From Hygrocybe punicea (taxonomy: Eukaryota > Basidiomycota > Agaricomycetes > Agaricales > Hygrophoraceae), in NCBI GenBank assembly GCA_963556145.1, contig OY744472.1, positions 2,914,001 to 2,978,000 of the forward strand: a stretch of 64,000 nt of DNA, read 5' to 3'. Both the position numbers and the translations under genes were made by a program. Each line of letters begins with the position of its first letter. Position 1 is the first letter of the stretch. The notes below the pieces were generated by a model. It was given only the letters and a program-made list of their open reading frames with translations, did no database searches and was not told the origin of the DNA. Positions 11,901-23,289 of the stretch are shown here, in pieces.

Positions 11901-12275
11901 GCGTCTGCCCGACAATTCAAAGAGAAATACGTGAACACAATCAAAACCTTTGATTTCAAACCCGGCAACCTCGTCCTCGTCCAAAATTCTCGTATCAAAA
12001 TGTCTCTCGATCGAAAAGCAAAACCGCGATACTTTGGGCCCATGATCGTCGTCAGGAAAACTCATGGCAGATCCTACATACTAGCTGAACTTGACGGTGC
12101 AGTTTCTAAATCCCAATTTGCCACTTTCCGAGTCATATCCTACCACGCCCGCTCGAAAATATCGATACCGTTGGACGATTTCTTACAATACCCCGATGCT
12201 GACAATACTGACTCAAACGATCTTGATGATCCGATGTACCCGCCCTCCATAGACTCCTCACCCAACGACGATTAA
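8906..12275 (+). mobile_element. Decayed Ty3/gypsy retrotransposon (pol remnants)
   Basis: Starting near 8930 the frame encodes the RT palm/thumb region (RRFIWEHFQG, then VVGHRCTYEG), with an in-frame TGA at 9059-9061. It continues through the RNase H domain (LAIDSSVLGVGFVLMQ, EREARYSQSKLELYGL) to 9962. A solo LTR (9963-10882) interrupts the gene; pol resumes in phase at 10883 with the integrase zinc-binding region (AHDSLSHKG, CHQCQ), catalytic core (VDTMFMP, VTDNGKPF, VERHH) and C-terminal region, stopping at 12275. Further lesions are TGA at 11039-11041 and 11324-11326 and a frameshift near 11710-11740. Gag, protease and this element's own LTRs are not seen. It is a dead fungal element. Confidence 0.9.
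9963..10882 (+). mobile_element. Solo LTR inserted in the gypsy pol gene
   Basis: The 920-bp segment begins TGTAGA and ends TCTACA, the inverted termini expected of an LTR. It is flanked by CCGC on both sides (9959-9962 and 10883-10886; ACCGC if the terminal A is shared), a target-site duplication. Removing the segment and one CCGC restores the pol reading phase. A related copy lies in opposite orientation at 16244-17168, sharing AATAAAGATCCTAACC, TGTCAGCGTAGAAGTGAC and GGATTCGTGA-type segments. A (GGGTC)7 microsatellite sits inside at 10206-10240. The LTR belongs to a different element from the one it interrupts. Confidence 0.85.
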
Positions 12276-12474
12276 GCATTTCCTTTATATTCTGTCGATG
12301 TTATACCCCTATTTTATTTAGTTCCTCTTAGTTTTCTAATGATACGACAAATGATGCGAATAGTCCCATGTCTTCAGGAGCCATCAGCTTTCCTTAGCTG
12401 GGTGAACAAGCTGAAAATGTCTTTTGTTATGTACAAGATATATATTTTTATTTACATGGACATATTTTACATTT

Positions 12475-13874
12475 TTAAAGGCGGCTGGTCTCATAGTTGC
12501 ATCTCATCGCCACCAACATTGCCGATACCCATTCATGATCGACGCGAAGTCTGTTGAAACGTTGACCGAACTGGATGAGGTGCCTGTTCACCTCAGCGCC
12601 CAGGAACCCTAATTCATCCGTCAGCAATGCAAGTCGCGCAGAAACGCTCCCGAAGCTCTCTATCGCCCCGTCAAACGGGTTGGCTCCGGAATCCGTCCTA
12701 GGCCTTTTCGTCGGCCGCTCCTCTTCCGTCTCCTCCTCCTCTTCGTCCGATTCTGACTCCACATCTTTGACCTGCCGCTTACTCGTTGATGCCCAAGTGG
12801 GCCTTGTCCAGATCGGTTTAGTCGTAAAAGTGAGTGGTTTCCTCATGCCACCCGCCGCCTCTTTCCCCTTACCGGTGTCCGTCTTACATCGTCCCCCACC
12901 TGTCCAATGCGTCGTGTTGGTGCATCTTTTCTTCAGCCTCCGGCATCGTTCGCACATGTAGCCCGTGACGCCTTGACACGCCTCTTGAGCCTTGACGCAG
13001 TTGGTGCAGGCTTGTATGGGAAACGGCCCGGTGAACTGTTACCAGGATCAGTGACTAAAGAACAAATAAACCGACACGGGAACTCACCGTTGTACCAGCC
13101 AAATCTCCAATCTCTACTCCCAGCATATCTATGTCTTCTACATCGGCCGGTGTCTCTGGTGCCGGGTCAACAGGGCCTTCCTCTGGCTCAACTGTGACTT
13201 CACCTTCCGGAATCGACCCAGTCCCTGGTTCACCCACGACCGATGCGTTTGCTTCAGCTCGCCGTTCCTCGCTGAGCTGCCGCCGATACGCGGCTGCATC
13301 CCTTTCAACCTGGTCTGCTTCTTGTGTCCAGTGCTGCCCTTCCTGCTCTATTCTAAGCCACTCCCGCCTTTCCTCTGTCGCCTTTCGCCTTTTCTCCGCC
13401 TCTGCCCGTGCCTGTGCCTGTGCCAACTGTCTGGCCTCCTCTTCCCATGCAGCCACTTCCTCATCTGCCTGCCATCTAGCCTCTTCCTCCTCCTGCCTCT
13501 CTCGTTTGGCCACTTCTTTCAGCCAATCCTCAACATTGTTAGCGTACAATTGGCAGTCGGCCCATAGCGGCAGTGTTACTGGCCTCATTCCACCAGCTCA
13601 GAGTTCCACGACGATTCCATGGTAAGCACGCTAGTGGGACGACATGAGCTATCCTAGGACACGCGTGATCAATCGGGAAACTCACCATTGCCTTCTTACA
13701 GCCACTTATCCATTGCTTGGCCAACCCCTCGTTGCCGTCTACCATCATAACGAAATCGTCGTTTTGAAACACGGTGACCATGTTGACAGCCTCTTCATCA
13801 TCCGCCTGGATGTTGGGTTCGATGCTTTTGACGAAGGCAAGGAAGTTGTCATAGATTTGGGACATGGTGGGCAT
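12475..13874 (-). CDS. Coiled-coil protein with Cys cluster, unknown function
   Basis: Three exons close in phase: 13700-13874, 13088-13596, 12475-13035 (414 aa). The N-terminus (MPTMSQIYDNFLAFVKSIEP) is followed by an acidic region. The middle (about residues 65-150) is a strongly charged Glu/Arg/Ala-rich coiled coil. Exon 3 starts with a Cys cluster, CTNCVKAQEACQG then MCERCRRLKKRC, spaced like a zinc-binding motif but not a standard Zn2Cys6 domain. Ser/Glu-rich and basic segments and a C-terminal helical part follow. It lies immediately downstream of a dead gypsy element, in repeat-rich DNA. I do not recognise the family; a transposon-linked or multicopy gene is possible. The first intron (103 nt) could use a different donor. 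Confidence 0.65.
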
Positions 13875-15177
13875 GTGATGATGTAGAGGAAAAGATGGAT
13901 CAACGAAGACATTTTTTTATTTTTACTTTGCCGTTGTTTGGCTGCTCATGTGATTGGCCACACTCTGTTGTTCGTGGGGAGTGTTTCTTAGAAAAAAAAA
14001 CAGTTCCTCACCAAGGGTTTCTGAAGTGCGACTTTGATCGGGAAATTACCTTGTTGTTTGGCAAGGGTGGATTTGTCCTTGTTTCAACTCAATGTACTTA
14101 CTCACTTGCTAGTGGGGTTATAGGTTGAACCTAGTGATGATAGTTATATGAGATAACAATACAGTTATCTTATGTCAGTTGTTATTAGATAACAAGGCAG
14201 TTATCTAATAGTAGTGGTTAATGATATGAGATAGCAGTATACAGTTACCTATCAAGAGTAGTTGATACTTGATAACAATATACAATACCTGTCAAAGATT
14301 AGTTGATGTTAGATAACAATGAACAGTTACCTTATAATAGATGTAAGTCAGAGTATATGACTTGAAGGATGAAAGTATAGTGAGATCTTCCAATCAAGGT
14401 AAGACTTTGAGATGATAGACACTCAAGCAAGGGTAGGTGATGAGTGTAAGTGGCAATGATCAACAATGAGCAAGAGGATAGTGAAAGTCAATGAGGGATA
14501 TGACAATAGACTATCAACAAAGGATGCGATGATAATGGATACGTGGATAAAATAAAAGTAACATGAGCAGTTGATGTTCAAGATATCGGACAATATTCTG
14601 AAGCTTCAAACGCACATTGGCTACTAGTGCAGAATAAAGTACTGGGATATCTTTATGAAGATCAATAGTTTCTTGCCAGAAGAAGTTGACAATAGTGACA
14701 GTACTATGTCAAGAATATTCTCAAACAAGTAATAAAAGACTATCAATATATATCTGATATTGATAACTCAATTAAACTTAATGTCTGAGACTAACAAGCT
14801 GACTGAGAATGGAACTGTGACTGTGACTGTGACTGTGACTGAATTGATGTACTGACTACTACCAAAAGTAGGTATGTACAAAGAAGAAGAGTGGGTTGAA
14901 TCAAAGGAATGACTGACTGTCTCCTGCAGAAACTGGGCCCTATTTATACCTTTGGCTGCTGCAGGAGTCACTGTGAGTCATAGAAAGAATTTGAAATAAG
15001 TGGGTAGGGTGTGAATCATAAGGGAGTAATTATGAAATGGGGAAGGGGGTTTGTAAGCATAATATGAAATAAAAGTGCTAACTACTGAGTCATTAAAGAG
15101 TAATATGAAATGAAAAGTAGGGTGATGAGTAAAGAGGCATAGGTCTGTAAACATAAAAGGAAAATGGGGCATAGGTG
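13875..15177. other. AT-rich repeat-like DNA without genes
   Basis: No coding signal. Variants of GATAACAATACAGTTATCT recur between about 14150 and 14340. A (GTGACT)n microsatellite lies near 14815-14841. The stretch resembles non-coding transposon sequence. Confidence 0.5.
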
Positions 15178-15500
15178 GTGAGTCATAGACAGGAATTGGG
15201 GCATAATGCTGTGCAGGTATTGGAAATAATGCACAGGTTGGTGAGTCATATAGAAGAATGGGGCATAATGCTGTGCAGGTATTGGAAATAGTGCACAGGT
15301 TGGTGAGTCATATAGAAGAATGGGGCATAATGCTGTGCAGGTATTGGAAATAGTGCACAGGTTGGTGAGTCATATAGAAGAATGGGGCATAATGCTGTGC
15401 AGGTATTGGAAATAGTGCACAGGTTGGTGAGTCATATAGAAGAATGGGGCATAATGTTGTGCAGGTATTGGAAATAGTGCACAGGTTGGTGAGTCATGTG
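15178..15500. repeat. Tandem repeat, 62-bp unit, ~5 copies
   Basis: GTGAGTCATATAGAAGAATG recurs at 15241, 15303, 15365 and 15427, with truncated or variant copies at 15178 and 15489. The period is exactly 62 bp over the central copies and these are almost identical, which points to recent expansion or gene conversion. Confidence 0.95.
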
Positions 15501-16243
15501 GAGTCAATTACTGAGATTCCTAGGGTAGATGTGATGGGAATGCTGGCATAATTGGTCATAAAGGTCATAATTTGGTCATGATGAGCCATAGATGGTCATA
15601 GTGGTCTATATATGGTAATAGTAGTCATAAGATGTTGAGGGTGGATCAACTGAGTCATCACAGGAGGGGATGAGTCAAGGGCTGATCTAATCTGTGATCT
15701 GGGGGGGGTATTCTATGATTCTCCAGGAATCATGGATCAAGGCTGAATCATGCTATTTCAAATTGTGCTTGATAGATCAATTCTTCAGACAATACTTCTT
15801 TTGATCAATAGATCTTGATGGATGATGTAAGATGGTGCTTCTTATCTTGTTTTGGTCCAACTGAGATAAGATTGTGGCTGTGCAGCTTCTTTGATCTTTT
15901 GATCTTGTTCCTGCTGTTAGCTAATGTCTTATCCTTAGCAGTTAAGTTAAGGATAATTCATCTAATAACTAATCCTTTAACTGATAAGTGTCTCTCAACT
16001 TGGGACAGTGTCCTGGGGTAGTGTCCTTGTCTTTTCTTATCAGTGGAGATAAGGTAGCTTAACTTGAACTTTACTCTTGTTATTGGCTACTCTTCCTTCG
16101 GGCTGATAAACTCAGGTGTCCTTGCTGTCAGCTTGATACCATGTTTGATCCAAAACCACTTTGGATCATGACAACTCGTGACCCGCATTTGGAGATCCCA
16201 TATTCTTGACCACAGATGGTCTCTATTAGAAGACCCAAGGAGA
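15501..16243. other. Non-coding, possible remnant LTR sequence
   Basis: No gene. A run of eight G (about 15702-15709) followed by TATTCTATGATTC looks like a polypurine tract next to an LTR edge. CTTGATACCATG near 16132 is, on the minus strand, CATGGTATCAAG, resembling a tRNA-Met primer-binding site. Both clues are weak and I could not pair two LTRs. Confidence 0.3.
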
Positions 16244-17168
16244 TGTAGAGGGTCCTCGACCCTCTGAGGCCATAAACTCGATATCTCACGAATCCACTCG
16301 AACCCGACGTCTCTAGCGATCCACGTTCGAACCTGATGCAACCCGATGCATACTGACTAGCACGGCCGCTGTAGTGGTAGATCACGTGACCAGTCCCTTA
16401 GTCAGTAGCAGTTCCCGATGTAGTAGTCAGTTCATCCTTCCTATCCAGTTGACTTCCACCTCGAGTCCTGCGTGAGCCCCCGGAGAGGTACCTCGGTACC
16501 TCTCCACCGCTCATGTACCTGGTCGGTCCACCTCCTAAACTCACAGAATCCCAATTATCGCAGACGAATCTCATTGGACTCGATTCCCGACTTTGGACTT
16601 GCCTTATATATGCATCCTTGTGTCCTTTCGGAGATAGGTATGAATCTTTAGATCATTTTCGTGGATATTTGCTTTCCCCTTCATTTTCCTGTCACCATCG
16701 CATCGCAACCCTCTTCTCATTTCCCCATTTCTATTCCTCCTTGTTCTCTCTCATCAGCCGAGGACTTTGGTCCGAATCTAGATAGAGAATTTTTGTAGTA
16801 TAAAAATGGTGCCCAAGCGCTGTGTCAAAATAAGAAATCAGTTTCCCCGTTTCCTCTCTCTGAGAATCAGTCTCTCAGTAAAATCCATCGCACATATTGC
16901 TCATCGGTTTCCTCGACACTCTCCCCATCGTTCTACCATCTTCATCACTACATCTCTCGTCACCTGACACCCGACCCGCTGTACCCAACATCGTCAGCTT
17001 TGTCAGCTTCGACCGGCCTTGTTAGTTATCAGTAGTATTACATGGTGGCTTTTTACTATTAGTTTCTTATCATTTCTTTGAAGCTTGCTAAACTATTCCC
17101 AGTCACTTCTACGCTGACACCCCCAGGTTAGGATCTTTATTCCACAGCCACCCCAACCTCGCCACTAC
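16244..17168 (-). mobile_element. Second copy of the same LTR family, inverted
   Basis: On the minus strand this 925-bp segment starts TGTAGTGGCGAGG and ends GGACCCTCTACA. It shares with the LTR at 9963-10882 the blocks AATAAAGATCCTAACC, TGTCAGCGTAGAAGTGAC, TCGGGTT repeats and GGATTCGTGAGATATCGA. Flanking bases (GAGA on the left, ATGA on the right) do not match, so no target duplication is visible; it may be one end of a truncated element or lie in rearranged DNA. Confidence 0.7.
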
Positions 17169-18203
17169 AATGATGAAGGTGGAAACGAGGAATAAGATAA
17201 AATCAAGAACCGGATTGCCAACACCAACATGATCCCATACAACAGGTGCACCACATGATGGGTTTAAAATGGCAGGGTGCCCCAAGTGGGCAAAGACAAA
17301 AAGGTGCCCAAAGCAGGCAGATACAGAACTGGGAGCAACATGGGAGGGGAAATGACACAGGATGATGGGGATGGAGGGGGTAACAGATTCAGAATAGAAA
17401 CAGGCATGGGATACTCAACCAATTCAGACAGAATAGTGTTGCCAAAGTCCAGTTTGGTCTGGTTTTCGGCCTTTTTGGCTGAACTGAAAACCAGACCCTT
17501 GGTTCAGTTTGGCCCTTCTGCTGAACTGGAAATGGGACTGTTCCATGCAGTTCGGTCTGCATCTGGATGCGGTTTGGACCGTGAACCATCCTCCTCCACC
17601 CTCAAATTTCCTCACAAGCCACAGTGTCATGTCAATCCTTGTTCAGGGCCTGTTTGAGGCATTGTGGATGGGCGATGAGCAAGTTTTGAGTCGCAACATT
17701 TATCGATTCAGTTCAAACTCAGTTTGAACTGGGTTTGAACTGCAGCCAAATCTCCCAAACCAAGACCGAATGGTTCAGTCTCCGCTAGAAATTCCTAAAC
17801 TGAAACCAAGACCGGCAGTTTTGGTTCGGTCTAAACTGGGTTTGGATTGCTCTGAGACTGAACTTCCCCAACAATAACTGACATATCCTTCTCTTCACAT
17901 GGAATGGCCTTTCAGCAGCATCTATCCACAATTTCTTATGTCCTGGTTCTTGGGGCCATAGCAATCTTCTTCAGATGGAGGATGTACAGGCAGCAATAAA
18001 GGGAAAAAAGAGGAAGTTTGTGTCATCAGAAACAGAGGATATGTAGTTGACTAGTAATTTGTACAATAGAACATTGGTGTCTGAAGAATGCAGAATTGTA
18101 ACCTGCCAGATAAGGGTGTGGTGTGTACCTGCAACCAAGAGGGGTGCAGTGATCTTGGGTAAGGTGAGAATTTCAACTAACAGGTAACCCATGCCAGGCC
18201 TTA
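17169..18203. other. No gene seen; TTTGGTCTGG-type imperfect repeats
   Basis: Between about 17440 and 17870, words such as GGTTCAGTTTGG, TTTGGTCTGG and their complements recur at irregular spacing. Open frames here are short and without recognisable motifs. Confidence 0.45.
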
Positions 18204-18437
18204 GTCAGCATGGCTTTATGGGCAAATCTGTTCCATTTCTCAATGACTGGAAGATCTCATACCAGGATTTCATGCATTTATTGGATTTTGAAGGAATAAT
18301 ACATCTGTAATTGATATTTACTGATAGTTTAGTAAATGTTATCAAATACCCCCAGAGATAAAAATGCATGAAATGCTGGCATGAGATCTTCCAGTCATTG
18401 AGAAATGGAACAGATTTGCCCATAAAGCCATGCTGAC
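18204..18437. repeat. Inverted repeat, ~78-bp arms, ~80-bp loop
   Basis: Arm 1 (18204-18281) begins GTCAGCATGGCTTTATGGGC and arm 2 (about 18361-18437) ends with its reverse complement; the outer ~57 bp are almost perfect, the inner part carries a few mismatches. Read outward, each arm translates to QHGFMGKSVPFLND, which recalls the QHGFxxGRS motif of LINE-type reverse transcriptases. That link is weak; it is otherwise a hairpin-forming element in gene-free DNA. Confidence 0.85.
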
Positions 18438-19438
18438 CTGAGCATTCCTTGTGGAGCTATTAACCATGCAAGTTGAGTTGATATTTTGCCTATAACACTG
18501 AAAACACCAAATCTTTTCAGAAAGTAAATATAGCAGAGACCAGCCCTCATAAAATAGCTAAACTCTCTCTCTCATAATGTAAATTGCCCCAGTATTGTGA
18601 GATTCAATACAATGCATTCTAAGTCTACTTCCTAATCAGCAGGTTATCGCATGTTGGTGACTACTGTGTGCAGTCAGGTACACAGTCCTGGTCAATGTCA
18701 AATTTTGCATCCAGCATGTTGTTGCTGTCTTCAACTGCAGTTGGCCATGATTAAACATATTTCTATCTATGATATGGCCACAATAGTGATAGTTACAACT
18801 CATAAGAACATTATGCACAACTGTCATTCTTTCCAACAAGTGCCCACTTGCATAAAAACACAGGTAGTTGAACTTGAAAGGTGTCAAGTACCATAGTTTG
18901 GGTTAATAGAATCATAAATTTGGATTTCATACATAAGATGAGATATAGTAGAATAGTTTACTGCAGCATAAGGTTGAAATGTTACTGTATCTTATAGCAT
19001 AGCAGGTAGGGTCAAAAATGGACACTCCTGTACTATTCTCACTATCGCAGGGTTTTTAGCCTTGTAACTCTCATTCAAATTATATAGATATCTTCCTGAG
19101 ACAAATATCTATCACCTTGAAAAGATAATCTTTGAAGTTGTAGGAGAATGACACCAAAACATTTATTGTGACCAAGTAGTGGCTCATGCACAGGTTGTCA
19201 CTCAAATTCTTTTTTTCTGTTTGCAACAAGCTTTTCCGAATCCGCTGTAACAGAGAAATGACAGTGTTTTTTAAGGAGAGTATGAGTGAGTACGAACAAA
19301 GTCCGGAAACTGGCAGACAAGTTGGAGGCGACGTTGGAAACAAATTGAAAATGGACGCCGGGGACATAAGTATCACAAGCATGTACCTACTGACAAGCAC
19401 AATTCCTGGCAAAAAAAAAGTTCAACCGCAAATTGTAT
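18438..19438. other. No gene seen
   Basis: AT-rich intergenic DNA without repeats or coding motifs that I can identify. The right end is the 3' flank of the Kre9-like gene. Confidence 0.5.
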
Positions 19439-20215
19439 TCAAGCAGTCACAAGCCCCAGGACGGCGGCCACGACTGCAACACCAAACCCAACGGAAGTTT
19501 TCGTGCCAGAAGCACTACTGGATGATTTGGTCGGGGCGGCACCTGCACTGGTAGCGGAACCGGTGCCTGTAGAACTGACGCCACTCTCAGTGGGAGTAGC
19601 AGAGGCAGCAGGGTAGGCGGAACCGAGAGGTTTGATCTCGAAGGGCTGGGAAGTCGCGTAGATCTACCGAAAACGGAGGTGAATAAAGGTTTCGAGGAAA
19701 TGGCAACAAGGAGGCGAAATGGTGCTTGATTAAATGAACACTTGCATCAGTTTCGTTGAACGGGTTTGCGAGCTGGATGAAGTATCCAGTTCCAGGAGGT
19801 TGGTTAGCCATATTTTGTGTGATCTGCTGAGAACATTGGTAGGTCATTTCAATGCCGATGATGGCCAGAGGTTGCACTAGGACGGCCTGATTGGAGTTGC
19901 CGACGCTGGTTGAGCCGTCACGGTTTTAATCGAGTGGCGATATCCGTTTCAGAGAGACGTGAGAGGACATACAGGACAGTGAAGTTGGTGACAGTTGTAG
20001 AGTGACAACTCCAAGAGAGCACATTTGCGGATTTGGCGACTAAGGACAGAGAAAAAAGAAGGGTGAGTCCCGAACTAGCGGTTGAGCTGTCTCAGTGACT
20101 AACCCCACCAAAGGTCTGGTCCTCCTGGGGAAAGGACTGTTAGGTCAGCTGCAACAGTGGCATACAGGGCAGCGAGGGTGGTAGCAGCAACAATAAAGCG
20201 TGTTAACATGACCAT
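19439..20215 (-). CDS. Kre9/Knh1-like GPI-anchored Ser/Thr-rich protein
   Basis: Four exons close in phase: 20104-20215, 19973-20039, 19746-19905, 19439-19663 (187 aa). A signal peptide (MVMLTRFIVAATTLAALYA) precedes a Kre9/Knh1-type domain (DLTVLSPGGPDLWW, ANVLSWSC, NFTVL, GTGYFIQLANPFNETD, IYATSQPFEIKPLGSAYP). A Ser/Thr/Ala-rich stalk follows, ending in a hydrophobic GPI-attachment tail (VGFGVAVVAAVLGLVTA). Such proteins are attached to the membrane or wall and are linked to beta-1,6-glucan assembly in yeast. Intron 3 (19664-19745) begins GCAAGT: no GT donor joins NETD to IYATSQ in frame. A TATA-like CTATTTATC (minus strand) lies about 70 bp upstream of the ATG. Confidence 0.9.
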
Positions 20216-20589
20216 TTGGACAGAAGACTCTGAAGGGAGGTCGACGGAGGAGGAGAACCGAGCGAGGAACGAGTGTGAAAGATAAATAGAGCCGAAGGAA
20301 CCAGAAAGTCTGAGTGTGAATATTAATGACCGGCGAGCCTCGGCCGGACTCTGCCGAACTTTCGCCGTTCGCTGCCCGTCCCAGTCAGCCCAATGGCTGC
20401 CCGTGTTACTGGCAGAGGCTGCCAAGGATGGTTGTAACATTGTTGCTCTTCGTCTTGTTCATCGGAGTGGGTGCCGCGTGGCCTGTTCTGGGTTATCTTC
20501 GAATGTGAGCCAAAAATATCTTCGATGCAGGCCGCTATCACCCCTTCAAGCTCCCCTTATCATGCATGAGTTATACACAGACATTGGAC

Positions 20590-21392
20590 TTAAACTCCTA
20601 GGACACGCGCAAAAAAACTCGTCTTGCCTTTTACAGGCTCTGGCTTCACCTCATCCACAAACAGAACCTTCACCTTCCCATGCTTGGCGCCCACGATCAC
20701 TTCATCGCCTTTCCATTCCTCTCCATCCTCGCCCCAGCTGGAAAGATCGCCCACAAAGCATTTCCTAGTATTATCAATTTCGCTGAAGGTAACGATGTGC
20801 TCCGACAGCTGGTCCGAAAGTGAAATCCCTTCTGTCGTCGCAATGGTCAAAAGTCCGTGGAAAGAACGCGGGAGGTGCAGAGCAACTGAGCCGTTTTCGG
20901 AAACGGCTTTCAACTGAAAAGGATTTCGGGTGCTGGTGCTAGTTCCCGTGCTCTGCGCGCGCTGGGTGAAGAGGTTGAACGGTAGTTCTCAGCAAATGAT
21001 ACGGGCACCAAACACACCAGCTTGACCACCACCGAGCCATTTTTAGACTCCACATACATTGTCGTTCGCGGTTTCCCTTTCGCTTCCTCTCCGTCTTCCT
21101 GGGCCTGGGCTACTAGATAAATCTCAACATCAATTGAGCCATTGTGCGACACCAGCTTCAAATTCTTTCTCATCTCTTCAGTCTCTCCCTCCTCAAGCGG
21201 GGGGAGAAGAGATGCAGGGATGCGCAGGGCCGCGTCGATGACAAAAGAGCCCTTGATGGAGTGGTTCTGTCTTGTGAGGGAGAGGCAATTGCAAGGTTTC
21301 ATTTTGGGAAGGGTCACGGTTTGACTTTGTGGATCCTCTGAGCGAGACGGTGAATAAGTTGGTGGTGGATCATCCTGTGAGGTCGTACCCAT
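20590..21392 (-). CDS. DUF7330 domain protein
   Basis: Two exons, 21018-21392 and 20590-20952, close in phase (245 aa). After a short Pro/Ser-rich N-terminus, the protein has the repeated beta-strand pattern of DUF7330: NHSIKGSFVIDAALRIP, VSHNGSIDVEIYLV, ESKNGSVVVKL, AVSENGSVALHLPRSFHG, CFVGDLSSW, GDEVIVGAKHGKVKVLF. The recurring NGS/HGS turns suggest a right-handed beta-solenoid or sandwich. The family is common in agaricomycetes and has no established function. No signal peptide or membrane segment is seen, so it is probably intracellular. It is transcribed away from the Kre9-like gene's tail, same strand, about 370 bp upstream of its ATG. Confidence 0.87.
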
Positions 21393-21907
21393 GAGGGCTT
21401 TTCTATGATTGTTTCAGTCTATCAGAAAGGTGCTCACCGACTTCATGTCGCCAGTTTCAAGACCTTTGTCACCACCAGACACAATCATTGTGAGCAAGGA
21501 TTTCTCTTTGTCTAGGCTGCCCAGTCGTTTTCACCTTGGGTTTCCTGAGCTGTGCTGAGGGTTCTTAAATCTCTGCTGCGGATGCTGCGCCGCTGCGGGT
21601 CCAAACAAGCCTAAATCAGCTGCGGAAACCGTTCGTCCTCGAAGTTAACCGGTGATCCCTGCAGCACTGAATCCCTGTTCGTTCGTAGAAAGGTCAAATT
21701 TCAACCAGCTAATAGTCATCAGGCGCATCACTCGATTACTTATTTGGATATTGGAGGTGTACGGGTCATCATAAGAAACCGTCCTCTCGTTCAACAACGT
21801 CCGTTGAGAAGCACGGACATTAAATGCACGGAGAAATATGATAAAATCGACCTTCTCGTCTCCCCAGCTCCACATTTATGAAGGAAGACATCCAGCATAT
21901 ATTTTCA
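21393..21907. other. Intergenic, no gene seen
   Basis: Promoter region of the DUF7330 gene and 3' flank of the dehydrogenase gene; no coding motif. Confidence 0.5.
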
Positions 21908-23289
21908 TCATATGTTTTCCACCTGCTCTTCAAGCCAGGTCCACAGTTCTTGCCCTATTTCAGCTTTCTGTGTTTCCGCGCGAGGGGTGCCAAGTCTAGC
22001 CCAAGGAATAAGATACTACATAGAATTAATATATCAGTGGTCTCAATATATTCCAAGGACCTGCAGATATAAATACTTTGCCGTTGAAGGTCGCGCCTTC
22101 CGCAGAAGTACCAGCCCACAGTTGTGTTAATGCGCCATATGGAGCGTCATATAAAATAGAGTCCTGTTCCACAACTGTCATTGAGGAGACTTTACAACCG
22201 AGAAAGTAGTTCTCACGATAATTGCACCTACAAGGCCGGTTGCGTTGCGGTGCAACTCAGTCCTGATATTGCCTGATGTCGTCGTAAGCATGAGAAGTGG
22301 AAGAGAGAGTATAGATATGCACCCGGATTAAGGGAAGTGGAAACGATCCCTTGGTCGCCATAACGGCGAGCCAACTCTGTCGCATATACCACGTTACCCT
22401 ATGTCGAGCATGTCACGAATATAGTCAAAGGTTTCGTGAGGAGACACACGAATTTGCTTTGTTTATACAATGCGGCGGTATCCATCTTCCTCCTTGCCGG
22501 TCCATCTTTGAAGGAGTCGAAGTTCAGACCGTGCGCAACATGAGCAATGGAGGAAATGTTAACGACACGCGCTTTGCCGTCGGGTGATGACTGCGCCGTC
22601 GAGATTAAGGTAGGGAGCAATAGCTTTGTGAAATAAAAATGGCCTAAAGAGATGATAACATGTAAACGGCACGAAGACGAGAGCTACCTTACCTAGGACG
22701 TTAGTTCCAAATGTAAGGTCGTATCCGTCTACTGTGAGCTGATCGATCGGAGGCCACATAACACCCCTTGGACCTGGTCATTATCAATCGGTGGTGGTCA
22801 ATGATTTGACAAACGTACGCATTATTAAACAAAACGTGTAGCTCCGTCTCCTTGCTGACAATTCAGGTGTGAACATGGGCACGGGCTTGCCTTGGGCGAG
22901 CGCCAAAGAATCACCTCAAGAATTCTTGCGCAGCAGCCTTTACAGCCTTTAGGTCCCCCAAGTCCAACTTGAGGAATAACGCGTCTTGACCAGTGATGTC
23001 TTGCAACTCTTTGATGGCTTTTGTGGCTTTCTCTTCGCTTCTTGCCGCAATGTAAACCTTTGCGTTGTGTGCGAGCAGCGCCTGAAAGGGAAGGAAGAAT
23101 CGATGAATCCGAACTCGGAGTAACGGAATTAACGACACTTATGAGACCGACCTTAGCCGTCTCTTTCCCTATTCCGGTGTTTGCTCCGGTTACAATGATG
23201 ACCTTTCCAGACAAGTCGGGGATATCATCGACACTGAACTTTGAATGAGGAGGCAAGGCTTGAGATATCAGCGAAGGTACGATTCCCAT
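21908..23289 (-). CDS. Short-chain dehydrogenase/reductase
   Basis: Nine exons close in phase: 23152-23289, 22915-23081, 22819-22854, 22693-22766, 22450-22643, 22323-22398, 22228-22272, 22077-22189, 21908-22015 (316 aa). Landmarks: cofactor loop VTGANTGIG (residues ~34-42), dinucleotide specificity region [24 protein letters not shown], catalytic Ser in VNISSIAH, catalytic YKQSK (YxxxK), then SLNPGNI and a C-terminal YLIPWARLG. The Arg after YIAA favours NADP(H). It belongs to the retinol-dehydrogenase/WW-oxidoreductase-like classical SDRs; the substrate cannot be told from sequence. One intron is only 38 nt. It is divergently placed against the membrane protein gene at 23595. Confidence 0.93.

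Noticed and set aside
13131..13625. Plus-strand Ser/Cys-rich frame
   Set aside because: Antisense of the charged coiled coil in the Cys-cluster gene, whose exons close in phase.
15178..15500. Possible CRISPR-like array
   Set aside because: Units are contiguous 62-bp tandem copies without variable spacers, and the organism is a fungus.
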